From positions 1-39,175 of the forward strand of contig CAINRC010000116.1 of NCBI GenBank assembly GCA_903852495.1: DNA of 39,175 nucleotides, in the 5' to 3' direction. The notes below the pieces were generated by a model. That model ran no database searches. It was not told where the DNA came from and saw only the letters and a program-made list of their open reading frames with translations. This document shows positions 33,002 through 39,175 of the stretch, in pieces; positions within the stretch are counted from its first letter, which is position 1; the number at the start of each line of letters is the position of its first letter. The position numbers and the translations under genes were made by a program. This DNA comes from an uncultured Geobacteraceae bacterium (lineage in GTDB: Bacteria > Desulfobacterota > Desulfuromonadia > Geobacterales > Pseudopelobacteraceae).

Positions 33002-33415
33002 ATGGCCATGGGGGGACAAAATAATAATCGTGGCGCGATGTCTGAAATTAACGTCACGCCGCTGGTTGATGTCATGCTGGTACTTCTGGTTATTTTCATG
33101 GTGACAGCACCGATGATGCAGCAGGGGGTGCAGGTCAATCTGCCAAAGGCTGACACGAAAGCCATGACTCCTGCTGAGGAAGCGGTGGTTGTCTCCGTCG
33201 ATAAGTCCGGCAAGATTTTCATTGATAAAGATGAGGTCCCTGCGGGGGATCTGCGCCAGCGGCTTTCGATTATGTTTGCCAGCCGGGCGAAAAAAGAGGT
33301 GTTTTTGAAAGCTGACGCCGGAGTGCCGTATGGTGAGGTAGTACGAACCATGGCTGACATCAAGGGGGCCGGTATCGAGCGCCTTGGCATGGTGACGGAA
33401 CCGGCCGGCAAATAA
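33002..33415 (+). CDS. tolR: TolR (ExbD/TolR family)
   Basis: A 137-residue protein with a single N-terminal membrane helix. The signature SEINVTPLVDVMLVLLVIFMVTAP contains the conserved Asp of the proton channel (VDV). A small periplasmic domain follows, including VFLKADAGVPYGEVVRTMADIKGAGI. Its stop overlaps the tolA ATG (TAATG), and it starts 3 bp after tolQ, so the genes are translationally coupled. Confidence 0.94.
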   Translation: MAMGGQNNNRGAMSEINVTPLVDVMLVLLVIFMVTAPMMQQGVQVNLPKADTKAMTPAEEAVVVSVDKSGKIFIDKDEVPAGDLRQRLSIMFASRAKKEVFLKADAGVPYGEVVRTMADIKGAGIERLGMVTEPAGK

Positions 33416-34185
33416 TGAACTCGCGCACTGCAAGAATTGACACCGGTGTGAGTGTCAGTTTCATCGCTTCAGCCGTCATTCACCTGGCGGTTTTTTTATT
33501 GCTGGTATGGTGGGGGCGGCTGTTCCCGTATACCATGGCAGTGCAGGAAACGTATTATGTCGATGTGGTGACACTGCCGGTCGCTGCTCCCCAGTCAGGG
33601 GGCTCCGCGCCGCAACCCGGTGAAGCTGCAACGCCACCGCCTCCAGCTCCGGCACCGCCAATGACGGTGCCACGCCCGCCCAAGGCGTCTCCGGCCGTTA
33701 TGGCAACGCCTGCCAAGCGGGCCACTCCTCAAGAAACGGCGGAAACTGAATCAGCATTTGCCCAGAGAATGGCAAATCTGGAACGGAACAGCGAAACCCG
33801 GCGCGAGGACGCAGTGCTGGAAAAATTACGGAATAAGGTGAAGGGGGCCAGCGCCCCCAGAGCAGGTACACCTGGAGCCACTGGTGCCGAGGCTGGCAGC
33901 CGCTATGCCGACTATGTTAAATCTCGCCTGGAAGATGCCTTGAAGATTACAAGCAGCTATACCACCAAAAGCCCTGAAGTGGCCGTACGATTGACCATCG
34001 CAGCTGACGGCAGGCTTGCACGGATAAAAATCGAACGCAGTAGCGGTGATGCTTCCTTTGAGCTGGCGGTCCGGAGGGCTATCGACCTAGCCAGCGAAAA
34101 ATTTACAGCACCTCCGAACGGCGCCACCTTCGAAAACGGCTTTGTGTTCAAGCCAAAGGGCATCACTAATGGGCCTTCACGCTAA
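33415..34185 (+). CDS. tolA: TolA/TonB-family energy-transducing protein
   Basis: The 256-residue protein has an N-terminal anchor (SFIASAVIHLAVFLLLVWW), a Pro/Ala-rich region (about 55-110: PPPPAPAPPMTVPRPPK), a short charged helical part and a C-terminal TonB/TolA domain (about 165-250, VRLTIAADGRLARIKIERSSG...). It bridges the TolQR motor to Pal and TolB at the outer membrane. It is shorter than the Escherichia coli protein because the central helical domain is small. Position between tolR and tolB favours TolA over TonB. Confidence 0.9.
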   Translation: MNSRTARIDTGVSVSFIASAVIHLAVFLLLVWWGRLFPYTMAVQETYYVDVVTLPVAAPQSGGSAPQPGEAATPPPPAPAPPMTVPRPPKASPAVMATPAKRATPQETAETESAFAQRMANLERNSETRREDAVLEKLRNKVKGASAPRAGTPGATGAEAGSRYADYVKSRLEDALKITSSYTTKSPEVAVRLTIAADGRLARIKIERSSGDASFELAVRRAIDLASEKFTAPPNGATFENGFVFKPKGITNGPSR

Positions 34186-34200
34186 CTCTACGGAAACTAT

Positions 34201-35478
34201 ATGAAAACTCTCCTGCTTATTCTGCTACTTGCTGTCCCTTCAGTTGTCCTGTCCGCCCAGAACGGCTATATTGAAGTTACCGCCCCCGGAAATCGTCAGC
34301 TTAAAATGGCTGTTGCCTCTCCCCGTTCAACGGATGGGCCGGCGAATCCGGAAACAGCCAGGCAGGTTTCGGATGTTATCGCCTATGATATGAACATGTC
34401 CGGTGTTGTCATTGCAGAAAGCCGGCTTCAGACCACCATCCTAAGCTCTGCACTTGGTGACGTTGATTTTATGTCGTGGCAGAGTGCCGGGTTCGACCTG
34501 CTGGTCAAAGGGGAATACAGCCTTAAAGAAGGGCGGCTTACGGTGGAATTCCGCCTTTTTGACGTCTTGAGCCGTAAGCAGATTACCGCAAAACGCTACC
34601 TCGGCACGGCAAAGGATCTCCGCCGCTTCAGCCACTCTTTTGCCGATGAAATTCTTGGTGCCATTACCGGCGAGAAGGGGGTATTCACGACCAGGATCGC
34701 CTACGTATCGGCTCAGACCGGCAATAAGGAAATCTACGTAATGGACTGGGACGGTTATAATCCGCTTCCGTTGACCAAAAACGGTGCCATCAACCTGAAC
34801 CCTGATTTTTCCCCCGATGGCCGCGAAATCATTTTCACCTCATACAAACGGGGCAACCCGGATCTGTACCTGCGCTCCCTGTCCAATACGGCAGAGGTTG
34901 CCCTCTCGAACCGCAAAGGGCTCAATATGACCGGCAGCTGGTCTCCTGACGGCAGCAAAATTGCCCTGGCCCTCAGCAAGGATGGTGACGCGGAGATATA
35001 CACCATCAATAAAGACGGCAGTCATCCGGTGCGCCTGACCGTCAATCCGGCACTGGATCTGTATCCGGCCTGGTCTCCTGACGGCAAGCGGATTGCTTTT
35101 GTCTCTGATCGTCTGGGCAAGCCGCAGATATTTATCATGAATGCCGACGGCGGAGAGGTCAGACGACTGACAACCTCCGGTAACTATAACGTTAATCCGC
35201 GCTGGTCTCCCAAGGGGGACAAGATCGCCTATTCACGCATGGGGGGCGGCGGTTTCAACATATTTACCATCGCTCCGGATGGTTCTGCTGATACTCAGAT
35301 TACCAGTGACGGCAACAACGAAAACCCCTCCTGGTCCGCCGATGGCCGCTTTATCTGCTTCAGCTCGAAGCGAAGCGGCGGCGACGGGGTATATGTTGTG
35401 CGGGCTGACGGCACCGGACAGACAAAAGTTTCCAAGGGAGCGGGGGTGTACTTTCAGCCTGTCTGGTCCGCCCGTTGA
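34201..35478 (+). CDS. tolB: TolB periplasmic beta-propeller protein
   Basis: A 425-residue precursor with signal peptide MKTLLLILLLAVPSVVLSAQ. An N-terminal alpha/beta domain (about 20-155) precedes six WD40-like PD40 blades with recurring NPxWSPDGxxIAF (for example LYPAWSPDGKRIAF, VNPRWSPKGDKIAY, ENPSWSADGRFICF). It interacts with Pal and TolA. It follows tolA by 15 bp. A possible short gap to pal contains a separate promoter. Confidence 0.95.
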   Translation: MKTLLLILLLAVPSVVLSAQNGYIEVTAPGNRQLKMAVASPRSTDGPANPETARQVSDVIAYDMNMSGVVIAESRLQTTILSSALGDVDFMSWQSAGFDLLVKGEYSLKEGRLTVEFRLFDVLSRKQITAKRYLGTAKDLRRFSHSFADEILGAITGEKGVFTTRIAYVSAQTGNKEIYVMDWDGYNPLPLTKNGAINLNPDFSPDGREIIFTSYKRGNPDLYLRSLSNTAEVALSNRKGLNMTGSWSPDGSKIALALSKDGDAEIYTINKDGSHPVRLTVNPALDLYPAWSPDGKRIAFVSDRLGKPQIFIMNADGGEVRRLTTSGNYNVNPRWSPKGDKIAYSRMGGGGFNIFTIAPDGSADTQITSDGNNENPSWSADGRFICFSSKRSGGDGVYVVRADGTGQTKVSKGAGVYFQPVWSAR

Positions 35479-35509
35479 TGACGGGATGCGCGGTTTTTAT
35501 ATTAAGATG

Positions 35510-35537
35510 TTGCAAAACTAACGCTGTTATGTATAAT
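35510..35537 (+). promoter_or_regulatory. Predicted pal promoter
   Basis: TTGCAA (35510-35515), 16-bp spacer, perfect TATAAT (35532-35537). It would give pal its own transcript in addition to read-through from tolB, in keeping with the high abundance of Pal. Confidence 0.6.
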
Positions 35538-35598
35538 CATCACACTGTTTAATAGTCCAAGGCGATGAGCCTTATTTTCTGCGGAACGGGAGTTATTT

Positions 35599-36171
35599 AT
35601 GAAGAACAGAATGGTCGCATTGTTGGTTGGTATCAGTATGGCTGCATTATTTACCGGAGGCTGTGCAAACACTGAAGCGGTGAAAAAGGAAGAGGCGATA
35701 GCTCCGACGGTTGCCGTTGAAAAAGCTGAGCCTGCGAAACCGGCACAGCCGGCAGTGCAGCCTAAAGCGGTAGAACAGGTAAAACCGGCTGTCTCGACCC
35801 CAGCGGCACCTGCGGCTCCTACATCCGCCGCAGTGAGTAAATTCGAAACGATTTATTTCGATTTTGACAAATCGGATCTGCGTACAGATGCTCGCGATGT
35901 CCTTTCCAAAAATGCCGCAGCCATTCTGAAAGCTGCGGCAGGTACAAAGGTGCAGGTCGAAGGTCACTGTGATGAGCGCGGTTCTGCCGAATACAACCTG
36001 GCGCTGGGAGAGCGTCGCGCCAAGTCAGTCCAGAAGTATCTGACCACCTTGAATGTCAAGGCTGAAAACCTCTCCATCATCAGCTATGGCAAAGAAAAAC
36101 CGGCTGTATCCGGGAGTGATGAGGCCGCCTGGTCTAAAAACAGACGCGCCGAGCTTGTGGTCGTAAAATAA
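35599..36171 (+). CDS. pal: Pal peptidoglycan-associated lipoprotein
   Basis: A 190-residue lipoprotein with a lipobox (LFTGGC, modified Cys at about 22). A Pro/Ala/Lys-rich linker (about 30-80) leads to an OmpA-like domain with IYFDFDKSDLR, VEGHCDERGSAEYNLALGERRA and the NRRAELVV end, which binds peptidoglycan. GGAACGGGAG precedes the ATG. A strong terminator follows. The linker is longer than in enteric Pal. Confidence 0.95.
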   Translation: MKNRMVALLVGISMAALFTGGCANTEAVKKEEAIAPTVAVEKAEPAKPAQPAVQPKAVEQVKPAVSTPAAPAAPTSAAVSKFETIYFDFDKSDLRTDARDVLSKNAAAILKAAAGTKVQVEGHCDERGSAEYNLALGERRAKSVQKYLTTLNVKAENLSIISYGKEKPAVSGSDEAAWSKNRRAELVVVK

Positions 36172-36196
36172 TTTCCACACTTTTTCTGTCGTTTAT

Positions 36197-36243
36197 GACC
36201 ACGCCGACTGTGTCCGCACAGACCCGGCGTGGTCTTTTGTTTT
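36197..36243 (+). terminator. Terminator after pal
   Basis: GACCACGCCG (36197-36206) pairs with CGGCGTGGTC (36225-36234), inner GTGTCCGCAC pairing possible; then TTTTGTTTT. Confidence 0.9.
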
Positions 36244-36320
36244 AATTTGTCCCGCCATTGATCTGTTCGTCCGCTACGTCCAGATTTCTATTTCCGCCCT
36301 TTCCGCCGTGTACACAGTTC

Positions 36321-36349
36321 TTGACAAAGTCCCTGTTTTCTGTGATAGT
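36321..36349 (+). promoter_or_regulatory. Predicted promoter of the DksA/TraR-family gene
   Basis: Perfect TTGACA (36321-36326), 17-bp spacer, extended -10 with TG then GATAGT (36344-36349). It leaves a leader of about 52 nt. Confidence 0.65.
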
Positions 36350-36407
36350 TTGCCCCCATTTTTCAATGGCTACGCCACATCTATCCAGCACGCGGAGACG
36401 ATACATC

Positions 36408-37061
36408 ATGGCTACAAAAACCAAAGAAACGAAAGAATCCGCGCCCAAAAAGGCTAAAGCTGCACCACCTGTACCAGCTGCAGATACCAAGGACGCTGAG
36501 AAAGTGAAAGCAAAAAAAGCTGCCGTGCCGAAACAGAAACCGAAGGCTGTAGCAGCGGTTCATCAACCCGTTGAGGTTTTGAATGCCCCTGCCGAGCCTA
36601 AACAGGTGGCAGAGCAGACTACTTCTGTTCAGTCTCAGGAAAAAAAATGGCAGGAAATCCGGATGATTCTTGAAAAACTGAAAGAAGATACGCTCCGGGA
36701 GATCAGAAAATCGGTCAAAAAGGGAACCGAGGCGGTCGCCGCTATTGAGCCGGGCGGGGATATTTATGATCAGGCGTCATCCGAGCGTGACCGGGAGTTG
36801 GGCCTGCTGCTTGGCGACCGGGAGCGGGAGAAGATTCATAGCATTGATGAAGCTCTGCTCCGCATTGATGATGGTGATTATGGTATTTGCGAAGAGTGTG
36901 ATGAAGACATCCCGCTGGGGAGACTTAAGGCGATGCCGTTTACCCGTCACTGTGTGAAGTGCAAGTCCGACCTTGAGAAGTTGCAGGCTCAGACCAAGCG
37001 GGTGGAGGAAGAGCGGGCCTACCGTGAAATCCCTCTTGGTGCCGAAGACGAAGAATCTTAG
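36408..37061 (+). CDS. DksA/TraR-family zinc-finger protein with Lys/Ala-rich N-terminal tail
   Basis: The 217-residue protein has two parts. Residues 1-75 are low complexity, rich in Lys, Ala, Pro and Val (KESAPKKAKAAPP and similar). Residues 80-210 form a DksA-like domain: a long coiled coil, the DQASSERDRELGLLLGDREREKI segment and a zinc site CEECDEDIPLGRLKAMPF then CVKC. DksA proteins bind the RNA polymerase secondary channel and act with ppGpp; whether this paralogue does so depends on the coiled-coil tip. The ATG at 36408 is where the tail begins and has GGAG about 10 nt upstream; a longer in-frame start reads through the promoter. The stop overlaps the convergent DUF362 gene by 4 bp. 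Confidence 0.88.
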   Translation: MATKTKETKESAPKKAKAAPPVPAADTKDAEKVKAKKAAVPKQKPKAVAAVHQPVEVLNAPAEPKQVAEQTTSVQSQEKKWQEIRMILEKLKEDTLREIRKSVKKGTEAVAAIEPGGDIYDQASSERDRELGLLLGDREREKIHSIDEALLRIDDGDYGICEECDEDIPLGRLKAMPFTRHCVKCKSDLEKLQAQTKRVEEERAYREIPLGAEDEES

Positions 37062-38215
37062 GTCGCCTTGGTCCCGGACAACCGCATCAGAGTCCGGAGC
37101 ACCAGGCTTCTCGTTACTACCATGGCGTCGTGAGGGCAGAGCTCTCGGCAGCACCAGCAGCGAATACAGCGCGCATTGTCAACAGACAGCGCGCTGTTTT
37201 GTATGGTAATTGCCTCTGGCGGGCAGGCATCGCGGCAGACACCGCACAGCACACAGACCTTCGGATCGGCCGCCGGGTAGGATGTGAGGTGATTCTTCAG
37301 TGTTTTAGCAAGAAATGAGGGGAGGCCGAACTGGACGTCCAGACCGGCGGGCAGCTTGAAACAGCCTTTAGAAACTGACTCTAACGGTTCGCCGCAGAGT
37401 TCAATATCTTGTATCATCGCTCCCGGAAGTCCCATTCTGACAGCCTCCTGCTCAATATGCAGCAAATCTGCCGGTATTCCTGCAAGCCTTCCAGCAATTA
37501 CATCCACCGCCACCGGGTTCACACCGGCAATCAGCAGACCGAGTTTGACCGGATCGCCGCTTCCCGGCCCGTTCCCCTCCATTGCAACAATCGCATCGAC
37601 AATATTCAGGGCAGGTTTCTTCAGCAAATAGATTTCAAGCAGGAGTCGGGCAAACATCTGCCGTGAACTGCCGGCCTTCAGATGCCATACCGCTTTCCCC
37701 GCCCCTACCACCGCCCCGAACAAATTCTTCACCGCGCAGGTCATGGTCATCATTTCATGGGTTTTAAGCTTTGGCAGGTTGATGATCGTGTCAGCTTCGT
37801 AATAGGCGCGAGCCAGTTGGATTGAGCGGAACGTACCGTTGCCCTGCACTTCTACCGCCTCGTTGAATTCAACCAGTTCAGCGCCGCTGTCAAGTGCTGC
37901 CGCGTAGATGCCGCTTTTCTCTGCAACCCGCTGGAAACTGCCGAACCCGGGACTGTCACCGATCATTGCGATGCCGCCCAACTCCACAACAAGTTCGGCA
38001 ACGACCCTCACCAGAGCCGGGTGTGTCGTTACGGCACGGCCAGGATCTTTTGCTGACAGCATATTCGGTTTGATGAGAATCCGGTCTCCGCTGCGGACAA
38101 AGGCAGATATTCCGCCCAGCGGTTCTAACAACGAGATTACGTTGCGCCGCAGGCTAGCAAGACTGTAGTCGTCCGATTTCACAAGTGAAACAGTTTCCAC
38201 AGCAAATCCTTTCAC
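37058..38215 (-). CDS. DUF362 domain protein with C-terminal 2[4Fe-4S] ferredoxin
   Basis: The 385-residue protein has a DUF362 domain (about 30-260) with ILIKPNML, DTIINLPKLKTHEMMTMTCAVKNLFG and NPVAVDVIAG. After it come two ferredoxin motifs, CVLCGVCRDACP (about 322-333) and CIRCWCCRELCP (about 352-363), each able to bind a [4Fe-4S] cluster. It has no export signal and is probably cytoplasmic. DUF362 proteins are predicted redox or maturation factors with no agreed function. Stop overlaps the DksA/TraR-family stop by 4 bp (convergent). Confidence 0.88.
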   Translation of the reverse strand: MKGFAVETVSLVKSDDYSLASLRRNVISLLEPLGGISAFVRSGDRILIKPNMLSAKDPGRAVTTHPALVRVVAELVVELGGIAMIGDSPGFGSFQRVAEKSGIYAAALDSGAELVEFNEAVEVQGNGTFRSIQLARAYYEADTIINLPKLKTHEMMTMTCAVKNLFGAVVGAGKAVWHLKAGSSRQMFARLLLEIYLLKKPALNIVDAIVAMEGNGPGSGDPVKLGLLIAGVNPVAVDVIAGRLAGIPADLLHIEQEAVRMGLPGAMIQDIELCGEPLESVSKGCFKLPAGLDVQFGLPSFLAKTLKNHLTSYPAADPKVCVLCGVCRDACPPEAITIQNSALSVDNARCIRCWCCRELCPHDAMVVTRSLVLRTLMRLSGTKAT

Positions 38216-38240
38216 ATCTGATGCTCACGGAATTGGGCAC

Positions 38241-38269
38241 AAAAAAAGGGGAAGGCCGAAGCCTTCCCC
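38241..38269 (-). terminator. Terminator of the acetate symporter gene
   Basis: GGGGAAGGC (38248-38256) pairs with GCCTTCCCC (38261-38269) around loop CGAA (a TTCG tetraloop on the minus strand). On the minus strand TTTTTTT follows. It lies about 30 bp after the symporter stop. Confidence 0.9.
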
Positions 38270-38300
38270 ACTGTATCACAAATTACGGATTATTAAAGCA

Positions 38301-39175
38301 TCAGTGATCGATCGCTTTAGCCATGCCGAGACCGGTATTCTGGCGGACGTAGACTTCGTCGAACATCTCTTCAGCACGCTTGTTCGGGAACAGCAGTGCT
38401 CCGAAAATAGCTGCCAGGAAGCCGAGCGGGATGGAGATGATGCCCGGGTTTTTCAACTTCAGGATCGGTGCATCAAGGCCCATGATGGACTTGCCGTCTT
38501 TATTCTTTTCAAAGTCAACTTTTGCCTTGGCAAGAGCTTTTGCGTCCTTCTCTTCAAGGACAGCACCTGGAAGCAGAGCAGACTGCTTTTTCTCCATGGC
38601 GGTGATGATCTTCTGTGCGCCTGCAGCAACAACCTTCGGATAGGTCATGTTAGGCGAAACCATAACCAGGCCGATGGAGGCGACAGTACCAACTACCAGA
38701 CCGGAGATAACGCCGGCGGTGTTGAATTTGCGCCAGAACAATGACAGCACGACAACCGGCAGGTTGCCGGAAGAAGCGACGGCAAAAGCCAAAGCAACAA
38801 GGTGGGCTACGTTGGCTTTTTCAGCAAGGAGGCCGATGCCGATGCCGACAGCACCAACAACCAGTGAAGTGATACGGGCAGCCATAACCTGCTCATGCTG
38901 GTCAGCGTGGCCGTCCTTGATAACGTTAACATAGATGTCGTGGGCAATAGCGGCCGAGGCAGCCAGAACCAGACCGGAAACAACCGCCAGAATAGTGGCG
39001 AAAGCAACTGAACAGAGGAATGCCAGGAAGAGATCGCCGAAAATCGGAGCGATATCGGCACCCAACTGCTGAGCGAGCATCAGGGTAGCCATGTTGCCGC
39101 CCGGATCAACAGAGATAATACCCTGTGGCGTCAGGTTGATAGCAGCACCGAAACCGAGCAGAGTTGTCAGAACGT
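38301..39175 (-). CDS. actP: Cation/acetate symporter, ActP-type sodium:solute symporter (5' part outside window)
   Basis: The C-terminal 291 residues, entering from the right edge (frame continues VLTTLLGFGAAINLTPQG upstream of the first ATG at 39092). Family features: GGNMATLMLAQQLG, LASxxAIAHDIYVNVIKDG, AARITSLVVGAVGIGIGLLAEKANVAHLVALAFAVASSGNLPVV, then two more helix pairs. The SSS-family ActP transports acetate with sodium or protons; acetate is the chief electron donor for Geobacter. A charged stretch of about 50 residues (38520-38600 region, rich in Lys, Asp, Glu, Ala) lies between helices. The start is off the window. Confidence 0.88.
   Translation of the reverse strand, partial: VLTTLLGFGAAINLTPQGIISVDPGGNMATLMLAQQLGADIAPIFGDLFLAFLCSVAFATILAVVSGLVLAASAAIAHDIYVNVIKDGHADQHEQVMAARITSLVVGAVGIGIGLLAEKANVAHLVALAFAVASSGNLPVVVLSLFWRKFNTAGVISGLVVGTVASIGLVMVSPNMTYPKVVAAGAQKIITAMEKKQSALLPGAVLEEKDAKALAKAKVDFEKNKDGKSIMGLDAPILKLKNPGIISIPLGFLAAIFGALLFPNKRAEEMFDEVYVRQNTGLGMAKAIDH

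Overview
The window reads like the chromosome of a Geobacter-type bacterium (Desulfuromonadota, Geobacterales). The main reason is the density of c-type cytochromes: I count 42 heme-attachment motifs in seven genes. They include an ImcH-like inner-membrane cytochrome, a PpcA-family triheme c7, a CbcL-like cytochrome b/c fusion and a twelve-heme c7 polymer, with an ActP-type acetate symporter at the right edge. The species cannot be read from the sequence. No rRNA, tRNA or CRISPR array was recognised.

Left part (1-13 kb), housekeeping and accessory genes. An integron attC-like site (77-144) lies exactly where a sensor histidine kinase loses homology to its family. A short plus-strand reading frame ending in that site looks like the tail of a cassette gene. 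A minus-strand operon follows in genome order kinase, HpnI-like glycosyltransferase and MnmM-like methyltransferase, with start/stop overlaps. Next come an RluA-type pseudouridine synthase, an AMMECR1-domain protein, peptide deformylase and a double-ACT protein. Positions 6.1-8.1 kb are a defence-island scar: an intact RhuM-Fic/Doc gene, the first 37 or so codons of a type I restriction HsdR gene, the 3' end of an IS256-family transposase with its terminal repeat, and a broken unknown gene. After it stand an orphan molybdopterin oxidoreductase, a MazF/ribbon-helix-helix toxin-antitoxin pair, a ROK sugar kinase and threonine ammonia-lyase. A divergent promoter pair separates the last from thioredoxin reductase.

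Central part (14.3-28.6 kb), the electron-transfer region. In order: imcH-like (minus), PpcA-like (minus), single-unit triheme c7 (minus), then a plus-strand six-gene operon of two consecutive triads, each a tetraheme cytochrome, a four-cluster ferredoxin-like protein and an NrfD/PsrC-type quinone-interacting membrane protein. This is the architecture of the Geobacter Cbc6 (CbcMNOPQR) menaquinol oxidoreductase. A DUF2339-like membrane protein, a CbcL-like nine-heme b/c protein (minus) and a dodecaheme c7 polymer (minus) follow. Together they provide four candidate menaquinol-oxidising modules (ImcH, two NrfD triads, CbcL) plus periplasmic carriers able to take the electrons onward.

Right part (28.7-39.2 kb) is mostly core: a class V aminotransferase, rubredoxin, ferredoxin, a metallo-beta-lactamase-fold hydrolase, CoaBC, the complete tolQ-tolR-tolA-tolB-pal set, a DksA/TraR zinc-finger protein with a long basic tail, a DUF362/ferredoxin protein, and the partial acetate symporter.

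Start sites were chosen from visible Shine-Dalgarno sequences and family N-termini. Several differ from the longest possible frame, and this is stated for each gene. Family assignments come from motifs and remembered family patterns; no database search was run.
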